From contig CANCCF010000069.1 of the NCBI GenBank assembly GCA_947374485.1, positions 1 to 18,522 of the forward strand: a stretch of DNA of 18,522 nt, in the 5' to 3' direction. A model generated the notes under the pieces. It did not search any database. It had not been told where the DNA came from and saw only the letters and a program-made list of their open reading frames with translations. Both the position numbers and the translations under genes were made by a program. Shown here in pieces: positions 1 to 7,609 of the stretch. Source of the DNA: Comamonadaceae bacterium (GTDB lineage: Bacteria > Pseudomonadota > Gammaproteobacteria > Burkholderiales > Burkholderiaceae_C). The first letter of the stretch is position 1. Each line of letters starts with the position of its first letter.

Positions 1-1390
1 AGGAAGCCTGCGCCAGAATGGTCTGCATCAGGCCTGCGCCGTCCACGCCGGGCAAGTCATGCACGGTGGTGCCCACCTTGCCCGGGTTGCCGCCAAAAGC
101 CAGGTAACGGCCCCCCGCGTCAAACACAAACACGTACATGTCGCGATCAAAAAAGCCGTTTGACGGGTCGGTGATTTCGCGCAGAAAACTGTCTTTGCCG
201 GTGCGCTGGCGGTGCGCCATGGCACGCTGCACCAGGGCCACGGCCTCTTCGGGTGAGCCCTGCTGCAGCTGGAACATCGACACCGCATCCACCAGCGTGT
301 TGGCGCGCGCCTCCATGTCCTGCGCCCGGGCCACGGCGTGCTCCACCATCTGCGCATTGCGCTGGGTGATTTCATCGAGCTGGCTGACCGCAGCGGTAAT
401 CTCGGTCAGGCCCGTACTCTGTTCGGCGCTGGAGATCGATATCTGCGACATGCTGCTGGCCACCTCGCGGATGCCGGCCACCACGCGGGTGATGGCGCTG
501 CCCGCGGCATGGATCTCCTGCACGCTGGCGGCCACCTGGCTGGAGGACGCGCCTATGAGCAGGCGGATTTCTTTCGAGGCCTCGGCCGAGCGCTGCGCAA
601 GCGACCGCACCTCGCTGGCCACCACCGCAAAGCCGCGGCCCGACTCACCCGCGCGCGCCGCTTCCACCGCGGCATTGAGCGCCAGGATGTTGGTCTGGAA
701 GGCCAGGCCGTCAATCACGCCCACGATTTCGTCCATGCGCTTGGCGCTGGACTGAATCGCCTCCACCGAGGTCACGGCGCGCGCCATGGTGGCGGCGCCA
801 CTTTCGGCCACATCGCGCACCTCACCGGCCTGCCCGTTGGCGTGGCCGGCGGTGTTGGCGTTGTCCTGCACGGTAGACGAGAGCTCTTCGACGCTGGCCG
901 CTGTTTGCTCCAGGTTGGCGGCCTGCTGCTCGGTGCGGTCGGAGAGGTCCTGGCTGTCGCGCGCCAGGCTCTGGCCCGCATACACCACGAAAGCGGCGTT
1001 GCTGCGCACATTGGCCACCACGGCCGACACCGTGCGGCCCAGCTGGCCCACCGCAGCCACCACCCGGCCGAGCTCGTCGCTGCGCGCCTGCAGTGCCTCC
1101 TGGCGCATGTCGCCGGTCATCATGCGGTCCAGCATGGCCAGCAGCTGCGCCAGGTCCTGCGTCACGCTGCGGTAAAACGCCAGCAGGCAATACACCAGCG
1201 CCAGCGCATCCAGGGCGCACAGGTTGACCACGATCTCGAAGGCGCTGCGGGGTTCATTGCCCAAAAAGAAGGCCCAGAAAACCACCAGCACCGGCATCGC
1301 GGCCAGAAAGCCGATGAGCGCAATTTTTTGCGAAAAACCGAGGCGGCGCATCACCGCCACGCCGGGGCCCAAGAGACCTGCTGTTTGCAT
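1..1390 (-). CDS. Methyl-accepting chemotaxis protein with C-terminal Cache-like domain (partial, 3' end outside window)
   Basis: This is a chemoreceptor that should signal to CheA/CheW at the inner membrane. 463 codons are visible and the reading frame is open at the window edge. Two hydrophobic segments (about residues 22-43 and 52-73) are separated by only a few residues, so there is almost no periplasmic sensor. A weak HAMP-like stretch follows (about 75-125), then the signalling domain (about 130-370). Its hairpin tip is unmistakable: DGLAFQTNILALNAAVEAAR at 227-246, then GRGFAVVASEVRSLA. After the signalling domain, about residues 398-463 resemble a single-Cache domain (DMYVFVFDAGGRYLAFGGNP, 417-436). 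By topology that domain would be cytoplasmic. The start is supported by AAAGG about 9 bases upstream of the ATG. The receiver-TPR gene lies upstream on the same strand, 177 bases away. The family call is firm; the ligand is unknown. Confidence 0.93.
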   Translation of the reverse strand, partial: MQTAGLLGPGVAVMRRLGFSQKIALIGFLAAMPVLVVFWAFFLGNEPRSAFEIVVNLCALDALALVYCLLAFYRSVTQDLAQLLAMLDRMMTGDMRQEALQARSDELGRVVAAVGQLGRTVSAVVANVRSNAAFVVYAGQSLARDSQDLSDRTEQQAANLEQTAASVEELSSTVQDNANTAGHANGQAGEVRDVAESGAATMARAVTSVEAIQSSAKRMDEIVGVIDGLAFQTNILALNAAVEAARAGESGRGFAVVASEVRSLAQRSAEASKEIRLLIGASSSQVAASVQEIHAAGSAITRVVAGIREVASSMSQISISSAEQSTGLTEITAAVSQLDEITQRNAQMVEHAVARAQDMEARANTLVDAVSMFQLQQGSPEEAVALVQRAMAHRQRTGKDSFLREITDPSNGFFDRDMYVFVFDAGGRYLAFGGNPGKVGTTVHDLPGVDGAGLMQTILAQAS

Positions 1391-1567
1391 TGCTTCAACC
1401 TTTATTCAGCCACGAACGGCCTGTCACGACTGTCCCTGGCCAAAGCCTATACGCATAGCGGGCGCTGAAAAGGTGCATGCACACTGAGGCGGGAATTTCC
1501 AGGGGTTTTTTTGAAAATAAACCTGCCTCTCACCCCGGGCAGGGGTGCACCACCGCAAGCCCGGACT

Positions 1568-3226
1568 TCAGCCTGCCGCGGCTTTTTTGACCGGCCCGCC
1601 GCCCACCCGCAGCGAGAGCGCACCGGCCTTGCGCGGGCCCTCGCCCTGTGCGCCCGGTGCCAGCGCCACGGTGCATTCGGCGCGCAGGGCCTGCACCCGC
1701 GCGTGCAACTCGGGCGCCTCGCCAATTTTCTCGGCGTAGCGCACCAGCACCATTTCGGCCGACTCCACCAGCTTGCTGTTGAGCGTTTCCTGGCCGCGCA
1801 GAATCAGCTCGTTCACGGCCCCCTGGGGGTCGCCGCGCAGGCTCAGCGACATGGCGTATTCGGCGTACTTGATGATCCGGGCATTGCCCGCACGCAGGTG
1901 CTCGGCATACAGCGGGTAGGGCTGCGCGGCACCGGCCAGCACCTCGCTCATCGATCGGCTGGCGCAAAAGCGCAGCGCCAGCTGGTCCATCACCGAGATC
2001 ACCTCGTCGAGCTGGATGGCGTTTTTGGCCATGTGCGACAGCAGGCCGATGAGGTTGGAGGCCGACTCGAAATCAAAGGCGGGTTGGCGTATCTCCTGCA
2101 CCATCTCGCGCACTGCCACCAGGGCCTGCGCAATCTTGTGGTGCTGCAGCAGCGCCAGCGCATCCACCACCCGGGCCAGACGCTGCGGGCGGGCCAGCTC
2201 GGGGTTCTTTTCGGTCAGGCGCACAAAGTCGTTCACACAGCGCTGCAAGGCCTTGTGGTCACCGCGCTCAAAGTGCACAAAGGCCATCAGCACCAGCGAC
2301 TGGCAATCAAAAATCTTGGAGTCCAGCCCCAGCAGGCAGGTGCGGCTCAGGGCCGCCTCGGCCCCGGCGCGGTCACCTGCATAAAACGACATGATGCCCA
2401 CGTTCTGCAGCCGCCCGATCGAGGCCGGGGTGAGCTTGTGCGCCATCTTGTAGGTGGCCAGCGCGTCCTCGAACTTGCCCAGCTCGAACTGCGCGCGCCC
2501 CATCACGTCGTAGGCGTCGGCAAAGTTGGGGTCGCCCTTGATCAGGTTCTCCAGCGTGCTGACGGCGGCGACGATCTGGCCGCCGTCCAGCATGGAGCGC
2601 GCCACGCCCAGCTTGGCCCAGGGCAGCGTCTTGGCCTTGATGACGGCCTCGTACAGTTTCTTGGCCTCCAGCGGCTGGTCCACGCGCAAGAGCAGCTCGG
2701 CGCCTATGCGCGCGGCATACAGCCAGAACGGCGCGCGGCTCTCAAAGTGGGCCATGCAGAGTTTGGCTGCGCGCTCGAAATCATTCTCTTCAATGGCCGT
2801 AAAAATGTCCTGCAGGGCCGCCTTGCGCTGGCGCGCCTGTTGCAGGCGCTCATACAGCTGCGAGGGCTTGTGGGGCTTGAGCAAATAGCCGTCCAGTGCC
2901 GACTCGGCCGCCTCGGCCACGCGGGTGTAGGTGGCCTCGCCGGTGATCATCACAAACACGGTGGAGAAGGGCAGCAGCTGGTTGCGCCGCAGGTCATCGA
3001 GCAAGTCCTGGCCGGAGGCGTTTTCGTCGTGGAAATGCTGCTCGCACAGCACAAAATCAAAGCTCTGGTATTCCAGGTTGCGCCGCGCATCCACCACGCG
3101 GCCGCATTGCACCACCGTCTTCACGCCAAAGTCGCGCATCTGGCCTGCCAGCATGCTGCGCATGCCCGGGTTGCCTTCAATGATCAGCGCCCGGGTATTG
3201 GAAAAGTCATCTGACAAGGTCGCCAT
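1568..3226 (-). CDS. Receiver-domain protein with TPR repeats, degenerate phosphorylation site
   Basis: A 552-residue cytoplasmic signalling protein. Residues 12-130 have the CheY fold order, with the conserved threonine (MITG, T95) and lysine (LLKP, K118). The usual acidic pair is replaced by E17-G18, and the phospho-accepting aspartate after beta strand 3 is a glutamate (FDFVLCE, E62). Residues about 140-500 are helical repeats of TPR type, for example around 'FADAYDVMGRAQFELGKFEDALATY'-like segments, and suit protein-protein contact. The C-terminus is Pro/Gly/Lys-rich. There is no DNA-binding or enzymatic output domain. I recognise the architecture as a conserved Comamonadaceae 'response regulator with TPR' type of unknown role. 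It precedes a chemoreceptor on the same strand, so a link to chemosensing is possible but not shown. The ribosome site upstream of the ATG is weak. Confidence 0.88.
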   Translation of the reverse strand: MATLSDDFSNTRALIIEGNPGMRSMLAGQMRDFGVKTVVQCGRVVDARRNLEYQSFDFVLCEQHFHDENASGQDLLDDLRRNQLLPFSTVFVMITGEATYTRVAEAAESALDGYLLKPHKPSQLYERLQQARQRKAALQDIFTAIEENDFERAAKLCMAHFESRAPFWLYAARIGAELLLRVDQPLEAKKLYEAVIKAKTLPWAKLGVARSMLDGGQIVAAVSTLENLIKGDPNFADAYDVMGRAQFELGKFEDALATYKMAHKLTPASIGRLQNVGIMSFYAGDRAGAEAALSRTCLLGLDSKIFDCQSLVLMAFVHFERGDHKALQRCVNDFVRLTEKNPELARPQRLARVVDALALLQHHKIAQALVAVREMVQEIRQPAFDFESASNLIGLLSHMAKNAIQLDEVISVMDQLALRFCASRSMSEVLAGAAQPYPLYAEHLRAGNARIIKYAEYAMSLSLRGDPQGAVNELILRGQETLNSKLVESAEMVLVRYAEKIGEAPELHARVQALRAECTVALAPGAQGEGPRKAGALSLRVGGGPVKKAAAG

Positions 3227-3361
3227 GACTAGGGTGCCTGGCCGTCCCGCTGCTTGATTAATCTCATACCCGACAGTGTAGCCATGGAATATTGTGGCTC
3301 AGCCGAAAGCGGTGACTGCCAGGCGGTAGCCGCTGTGCTTTTTCGCTTGTAGGAGAACGCC

Positions 3362-3805
3362 ATGGTGCAACTTTCCAGAGCCCTGTCATCCGTTCTGCTG
3401 TTGGCCGCATTGGGCTCGGCCACCGTGTGGGCCGCACCCATGGGTAGCATGGTGACGCTGGAGGCCAGCCTGGCCGCCAGCAACGAGGTGCCGCCCAACA
3501 GCAGCGCCGGCATGGGCGCACTGCAGGCCAGCTTCAACCAGGACACCCGCACCCTGACCTACACCGTCACCTATTCGGGCCTGACCGGGCCGGTCAAGGC
3601 CGCGCACTTCCACGGCCCGGCCGCACCTGGCGCCAATGCCGGTGTTGTCGTGCCTTTTACCGGCAGCCTGGAGAGCCCCATCAAGGGCACGGCTATGCTC
3701 ACCGCAGCCCAAGCCGATGACCTGCTGGCGGGCAAGTGGTACGTCAACCTGCACACCGCCGCCAGCGCGGGTGGCGAGATTCGTGGCCAGGCGCATGTGA
3801 AGTAG
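3362..3805 (+). CDS. Exported CHRD domain protein
   Basis: A 147-residue protein with a clear signal peptide: a basic start, a hydrophobic core at residues 9-20, and likely cleavage after VWA or WAA near residue 23-25. The remainder is one CHRD domain. It shows the opening 'LEASLAASNEVPP' (33-45), the HFHG core (82-85) and the terminal GEIRGQ (138-143). CHRD domains were defined in chordin and are widespread in bacterial secreted proteins. Their bacterial function is not settled, so none is assigned here. A good ribosome site (AGGAG) lies 6 bases before the ATG. The gene is divergent from the receiver-TPR gene across 135 bases, and the DMT transporter starts 22 bases after its stop, so the two may be cotranscribed. 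Confidence 0.9.
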   Translation: MVQLSRALSSVLLLAALGSATVWAAPMGSMVTLEASLAASNEVPPNSSAGMGALQASFNQDTRTLTYTVTYSGLTGPVKAAHFHGPAAPGANAGVVVPFTGSLESPIKGTAMLTAAQADDLLAGKWYVNLHTAASAGGEIRGQAHVK

Positions 3806-3827
3806 CGCCATGGCGTAGAGTCGGGCG

Positions 3828-4733
3828 GTGCACCCCACCGCCTTCACCGCCAAGCGGATTCCCACCTTGCCCGTGCTGGCCCTGGCCGCTTTGGCCATGC
3901 TGGCCTTTGCGGGCAATTCGCTGCTGTGCCGGCTGGCCCTCAAAGGTGCCCGCATCGATGCCGCCAGCTTCACTGCCGTGCGCCTGGTGTCCGGTGCGGT
4001 GGTGCTGGCCTTGCTGGTGCGCCTGCGCAGTGGCGCGTTGTCCAGGCGCGGCGACTGGCCCTCGGCGGTAGCGCTGTTTGTCTATGCCGCCGCCTTTTCG
4101 TTTGCCTACCTGCAACTCACGGCAGCCACAGGCGCCTTGCTGCTGTTCGGCGCGGTGCAGCTCAGCATGGTCGGTTGGGGCCTGTGGCGGGGTGAGCGGT
4201 TTGGTGCCTGGCAAGGGGTCGGGTTGCTGGGCGCCGGCGGTGGCCTGCTCGCCATGCTCCTGCCGGGCCTGGCCGCACCACCCCTGCAGGGCGCCTTGCA
4301 GATGCTCTGCGCGGGGGCGGCCTGGGGCGTGTATTCGCTGCGCGGGGGCGGTCAGGCAGATGCGACGGCGGTTACGGCGGGCAACTTCTGGCGCGCCAGT
4401 GTGCTGGGCTTGTTGCTCCTGTCGCTCCTGGGGATGGTGGGCGTGGGACCGCTGTGGCCCGGCGCAGGCCTACTCCACGCGCAATCCGCAGGCCTGTGGC
4501 TGGCGGTGGCTTCCGGGGCGCTGGCCTCGGGCCTGGGCTATGCCGTCTGGTACACGGCGCTGCGCGGCCTGTCGCCCAGCACTGCGGCTTCCATCCAGCT
4601 CACGGTGCCCGCCCTGGCGGCCATCGGTGCGGCGCTGTTTCTGGGCGAGCCGCCCAGCCTGCGCCTGGCGCTGTGCTCGCTGGTGATTCTGGGCGGTGTG
4701 GCGCTGGTGATTGCAGCCAAACCGCGCGTCTGA
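3828..4733 (+). CDS. DMT superfamily (EamA) transporter
   Basis: A 301-residue integral inner-membrane protein with about ten hydrophobic helices in two halves, as in EamA/DME permeases that export metabolites or amino acids. The first helix begins near residue 14. 'FAGNSLLCRLAL' and 'AASFTAVRLVSGA' match the first-half signature, and 'LSPSTAASIQLTVPALAAIGAALFLGE' matches the second-half signature. The start is GTG at 3828 with no strong ribosome site. An in-frame ATG at 3897 would remove the front of helix 1, so GTG is preferred. The gene follows the CHRD gene by 22 bases and converges on uspA with 13 bases between stops. The substrate cannot be read from sequence. It is one of three EamA genes in the window. 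Confidence 0.9.
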   Translation: MHPTAFTAKRIPTLPVLALAALAMLAFAGNSLLCRLALKGARIDAASFTAVRLVSGAVVLALLVRLRSGALSRRGDWPSAVALFVYAAAFSFAYLQLTAATGALLLFGAVQLSMVGWGLWRGERFGAWQGVGLLGAGGGLLAMLLPGLAAPPLQGALQMLCAGAAWGVYSLRGGGQADATAVTAGNFWRASVLGLLLLSLLGMVGVGPLWPGAGLLHAQSAGLWLAVASGALASGLGYAVWYTALRGLSPSTAASIQLTVPALAAIGAALFLGEPPSLRLALCSLVILGGVALVIAAKPRV

Positions 4734-4746
4734 ATCACGCCTGATT

Positions 4747-5139
4747 TCAGCCCGCCTTGACCGCCAGAATCGGGCACTCGATGCTCATCAGAATTTCCTG
4801 CGCCATGCTGCCCATGATCAGCTTGCCCACGGCCGAGCGCTTGCGCAGGCCAATCACCAGCATCGACACGCTGTGCGTGGCCACCAGGTCTTCAAGCTCT
4901 TCCACGGCGTTCTTACCGCGCACGAACTGCTTGAACTCTGCCGGGATGCCGGAGACCGATATCAGTTGCTCCACGCGCTCCACGTCCTGCGCATCGGCGC
5001 GCGAAGGGTCTTCGCTGCTGCCGCCGGGCGTGGCGTTCACCACAATCAGGTTTTCACGGCTTTCGCGGGCCAGTTCAATGCCTTTTTCAAGGGCGGCCTG
5101 GCCTTCGGGGCGGGGAACGTAGGCAACAAGAATGGTCAT
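4747..5139 (-). CDS. Universal stress protein, UspA family
   Basis: A single-domain Usp of 130 residues, close to the usual length. It opens with the typical first strand (MTILVAYVPRPEG). The C-terminal nucleotide-loop region reads GLRKRSAVGKLIMGS (97-111). The family ATP motif is G-2x-G-9x-G-S/T. Here the first Gly (G97) and the final G110-S111 are present, but the second Gly is Lys100, so ATP binding may be altered. The ribosome site GGAGA sits about 6-7 bases before the ATG. Upstream is a FNR-type palindrome (5217-5230) with a -10-like hexamer at 5190-5195, which fits anaerobic induction. The gene lies 87 bases downstream of an EamA gene on the same strand but probably has its own promoter. 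The role is cytoplasmic stress survival by family knowledge. Confidence 0.9.
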   Translation of the reverse strand: MTILVAYVPRPEGQAALEKGIELARESRENLIVVNATPGGSSEDPSRADAQDVERVEQLISVSGIPAEFKQFVRGKNAVEELEDLVATHSVSMLVIGLRKRSAVGKLIMGSMAQEILMSIECPILAVKAG

Positions 5140-5189
5140 GAAAAGTCTCCAGTGAAGGGGTCAAAGTGGATCAAGGGTTTGTGCGTCTG

Positions 5190-5195
5190 AGCATA
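5190..5195 (-). promoter_or_regulatory. Possible -10 hexamer of the uspA promoter
   Basis: Read on the minus strand this is TATGCT, four of six matches to TATAAT. The implied start near 5183 lies about 41 bases from the centre of the FNR-type box, the spacing of a class II FNR promoter. There is no good -35, as expected for an activated promoter. The hexamer alone is weak. Confidence 0.4.
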
Positions 5196-5216
5196 GCCAT
5201 TCGCCCCCAAAAACAC

Positions 5217-5230
5217 TTGACCTATATCAC
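5217..5230 (-). promoter_or_regulatory. FNR/ANR-type box upstream of uspA
   Basis: On the minus strand the site reads GTGAT-ATAG-GTCAA, compared with the FNR/ANR/FixK consensus TTGAT-N4-(A/G)TCAA. Nine of ten specified positions match. It overlaps the stop codon of the upstream EamA gene and lies 78 bases before the uspA ATG. Usp genes are known targets of Fnr-type regulators in several proteobacteria. Binding here is inferred from the motif and spacing. Confidence 0.55.
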
Positions 5231-6084
5231 TTGCGCGCCAGGTACACGCCCCATACCGTGAGGCCCATGCCCACCAAGGCCAGGCCCGAGAGCGTGTTGT
5301 CAAACAGCAGCCAGGCAAACAGTGCAGTGCAGGGCGGCACCAGGTAAAACAGGCTGGCCACGTTGACCGCATTGCTGTGGCGTATGAGCCAGTTCAGGAG
5401 GCTCACCGCGCCAATCGACAGCACCAGCACCAGCCAGCCCAGCGCAAAGAAGAGCTCGCCGGTCCAGTCGATCTGCCGGTGCTCGGTCAGCAGGGCCAGG
5501 GCGCCAGTGAGCAGCGCGGTGGGCAGAAACTGGGCAATGGCGCCGGTGCGCCAATCAAACACCGGGCAAAACTTCTTTTGGTACAAGGTGCCGGCCGTGA
5601 TGGCCAGCAGTGCCACCACGGCCGGCACCAGGGCCGCTGCGCCAAACTCGGCGCCCAGCTTGTTGGACAGCACCAGCGCCACGCCTACCAGGCCCAGCAG
5701 CAGGCCCAGCCATTGGCGCACCGAGACACTGGCACCCAGAAGGAAACCGGCGCCAACGGCGGTGAGCAGCGGCTGCACGCCCACCACCAGACTGGCCACA
5801 CCCGCGGGCAGGCCCAGCGAAATGGCCACGAACACGCCGCCCAGGTACAGGCCATGCACCAGCAGGCCCGACACGCCAATGTGCAGCCACTGCCGCGCCG
5901 TCTGCGGCCAGGGCGCGCGGCTGAGCAGGGCAATGGGCAGCATGCAGGCCAGCACGGCCAGGTAGCGGATGGACAGGAAGGTGAGCGGCGCGATGTGCGG
6001 CAACCCCAGGCGCGCGCCAATGAAGCCGGTGGACCACAGCACCACAAACAGAAACGGGAGCAGGCGGGCGGGGCTGAAGGTCAT
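5227..6084 (-). CDS. DMT superfamily (EamA) transporter
   Basis: A 285-residue membrane permease with about ten predicted helices and the EamA duplication. The first half contains 'FLFVVLWSTGFIGARLGL' and 'APLTFLSIRYLAVL'. The second half contains 'LLNWLIRHSNAVNVASLFYLVPPCTALFAWLLFDN'. The start is the ATG at 6084, directly before helix 1 (MTFSPARLLPFLF). The open frame continues far upstream, but that part is antisense to the dioxygenase gene and has no family character. No convincing ribosome site precedes the ATG. The gene is divergent from the dioxygenase gene across 81 bases, so the two may share control. The substrate is unknown; efflux of a metabolite is the usual role of the family. 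Confidence 0.88.
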   Translation of the reverse strand: MTFSPARLLPFLFVVLWSTGFIGARLGLPHIAPLTFLSIRYLAVLACMLPIALLSRAPWPQTARQWLHIGVSGLLVHGLYLGGVFVAISLGLPAGVASLVVGVQPLLTAVGAGFLLGASVSVRQWLGLLLGLVGVALVLSNKLGAEFGAAALVPAVVALLAITAGTLYQKKFCPVFDWRTGAIAQFLPTALLTGALALLTEHRQIDWTGELFFALGWLVLVLSIGAVSLLNWLIRHSNAVNVASLFYLVPPCTALFAWLLFDNTLSGLALVGMGLTVWGVYLARK

Positions 6085-6165
6085 GGAGCGGTGCGGAGCA
6101 TGTTGAGGGAGCAGGCGAGCATACAGGCACGCATAATTGCAAGCCCAGACCCCCAAGGCCCGACC

Positions 6166-6978
6166 ATGACCAGCCCCACTGCACCCAGCTTGCTCCCCAC
6201 CCTGTTTGTGTCCCACGGCGGCGGCCCCTGGCCTTTTGTGGACGGCATGCGCGAGATGTTTGCCAAGACCGCCGCCGAGTTCCGCGCGCTGCCCGCGCGC
6301 CTGCCGGTGCGGCCCCAGGCGGTGCTGGTCATCACCGGCCACTGGGAGGCGCGCGAATTCACCGTGTCGACCGCAGAGCAGCCACCCATGGACTACGACT
6401 ACTCCGGCTTTCCCCCGCACACGTATCAATTGCAGTACCCGGCCAAGGGCTCCCCGGCGCTCGCTGCACGGGTGACGGAGCTGCTGGCCGGTGGCGGCAT
6501 CGCCTGCCAGAGCGACCCCACGCGCGGCTTTGACCACGGCACCTTTGTGCCCCTGGGCCTGATGTACCCAAAGGCTGACATGCCCATCGTGCTGCTGTCC
6601 ATGAAGTCGGGCTACGACGCGGCCGAACACCTGCGCGTGGGTGCGCTGCTGGCGCCCTTGCGCGCCGAGGGCATATTGATCGTGGGCAGCGGCCTGACGT
6701 ACCACAACATGCGCGGCTTTGGTAACCCGGCCTCCACCAGCGTGGCGCGCGACTTTGAGCAGTACCTGAACGACGCGGTGACGCAGCCCGATACTGCCGA
6801 GCGCAATCGCAGGCTGGTGCACTGGACACAAGGCCCGGGTGCGCGCCTGGCGCACCCGCGCGAGGACCATCTGATTCCCCTCCTGGTGGTGGCCGGTGCG
6901 GCGGGTGCCGACCGCGGTGCGCGCATCTTTACAGACCACGTCATGGCTGTGGACATGGCTTCATACCAATTTGGCTGA
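6166..6978 (+). CDS. DODA-type extradiol ring-cleavage dioxygenase (LigB fold, YgiD-like)
   Basis: A 270-residue cytoplasmic enzyme of the class III extradiol family, close in length to E. coli YgiD (a 4,5-DOPA dioxygenase). Conserved features are FVSHGGGP (H17), GHWE (H59), FDHGTFVPL (H124), SGLTYHNMR (H180) and HPREDHLIPL (H230, H235). By family knowledge H17, H59 and one of the later histidines hold the metal. These enzymes open catechol-type rings of DOPA-like substrates; the true substrate here is unknown. The ATG at 6166 is chosen because homology begins just after it; there is no obvious ribosome site. A CATAAT hexamer about 30 bases upstream could serve as a -10. It is divergent from an EamA transporter and is followed 44 bases later by the hemerythrin gene. 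Confidence 0.9.
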   Translation: MTSPTAPSLLPTLFVSHGGGPWPFVDGMREMFAKTAAEFRALPARLPVRPQAVLVITGHWEAREFTVSTAEQPPMDYDYSGFPPHTYQLQYPAKGSPALAARVTELLAGGGIACQSDPTRGFDHGTFVPLGLMYPKADMPIVLLSMKSGYDAAEHLRVGALLAPLRAEGILIVGSGLTYHNMRGFGNPASTSVARDFEQYLNDAVTQPDTAERNRRLVHWTQGPGARLAHPREDHLIPLLVVAGAAGADRGARIFTDHVMAVDMASYQFG

Positions 6979-7022
6979 AGGGGCGCCGGGGTTAACCTGA
7001 AGTGGCATGTTTGGAGAATGCC

Positions 7023-7511
7023 ATGGCAACAGACAACCCGGAGCTGCCCTTGCAGGCGCTGGACGCCTGCCACCGGCAAATGCAACAACACCTGGCCGAT
7101 TTGCAGCGCATGGCCCGGCACATGGAGCATGCGGGCCTGAACGAGGCCGACCGCAAGCTCGCAGGCGAGATCCAGGAATTTTTCTCCCACACCTCGCGCA
7201 CGCACCACGAGCTCGAAGAAAAGCAGGTCTTCGCGCCGCTGCTGGCCAGCGGCAATGCGCAGGTCGTGGAGGTGGTGCGCAGCCTGCAGCAGGACCATGG
7301 CTTCATTGAAGAAAACTGGATTGAACTGGGGCCTCAACTGCGCGGCATTGCCGAGGGCAATGACTGGTTTGACGTGGCCGAGTTCCAGCACAACGTGGCG
7401 CTCTACCTGGCGCTGCTGACCGGCCACATTGCGCTGGAAGAGTCGCTGATCTACCCCGAATCGAAGTCCCTGTGGGCCAGAGCCATTGCGCAACGCGTGC
7501 CGCAGGAATAG
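7023..7511 (+). CDS. Hemerythrin-like (HHE) domain protein
   Basis: A 162-residue all-helical cytoplasmic protein with metal-ligand residues spaced as in HHE/hemerythrin domains: H17, H56, HHELE (H62 to E66), DHGFIEE (H92 to E96), H123 and GHIALEES (H135 to E139). Such proteins bind a di-iron centre and sense or handle oxygen, nitric oxide or iron; the exact role is open. The start is ATG 7023, preceded by GGAGA at suitable spacing. An in-frame ATG-like start 21 bases upstream has no ribosome site. The gene follows the dioxygenase by 44 bases and may be cotranscribed with it. An inverted repeat lies 33 bases after its stop. Confidence 0.85.
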   Translation: MATDNPELPLQALDACHRQMQQHLADLQRMARHMEHAGLNEADRKLAGEIQEFFSHTSRTHHELEEKQVFAPLLASGNAQVVEVVRSLQQDHGFIEENWIELGPQLRGIAEGNDWFDVAEFQHNVALYLALLTGHIALEESLIYPESKSLWARAIAQRVPQE

Positions 7512-7543
7512 ACCCTCGCCGCTCGACGCTTGCGCCCTAAGGC

Positions 7544-7563
7544 CTATGCACGCACTTGCATAG
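7544..7563. repeat. Inverted repeat after the hemerythrin gene
   Basis: CTATGCA (7544-7550) and TGCATAG (7557-7563) form a perfect 7-base stem with a 6-base loop. No run of T follows, so it is not a classical terminator. It may be an operator or a weak 3' hairpin. It is the first of three dyads in the region before the aldehyde dehydrogenase gene. Confidence 0.5.
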
Positions 7564-7567
7564 ACAA

Positions 7568-7598
7568 GTGTTGCGCCGACTGTGCGCGGGTTCAACAC
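7568..7598. repeat. Spaced inverted repeat GTGTTG...CAACAC
   Basis: GTGTTG at 7568-7573 and CAACAC at 7593-7598 are exact reverse complements 25 bases apart (start to start). They are on roughly the same helix face for a dimeric regulator, but only six bases per arm, so chance is possible. Confidence 0.35.
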
Positions 7599-7609
7599 CT
7601 GTTCCACAT

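Noticed and set aside
338..1468. Long plus-strand open frame of 376 codons over the first chemoreceptor
   Set aside because: It is His/Gly/Arg-rich with no family character and is antisense to a clear chemoreceptor; typical of GC-rich DNA.
1531..1547. Hairpin CACCCC/GGGGTG after the receiver-TPR gene
   Set aside because: A six-base stem without a following T run on the minus strand; too weak to call a terminator, although a nearby T-rich patch exists.
1511..3214. 567-codon plus-strand open frame over the receiver-TPR gene
   Set aside because: An antisense shadow: low-complexity composition, no recognisable motifs, and the opposite strand has an obvious receiver domain.
3254..3267. TTGATTAATCTCAT as a third FNR-type box
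   Set aside because: The second half-site does not match (A/G)TCAA; only one arm is present.
3323..3346. GCGG-TAG-CCGC followed by five T before the CHRD gene, as an attenuator
   Set aside because: The stem is only four bases with a three-base loop; stability is too low to support a terminator.
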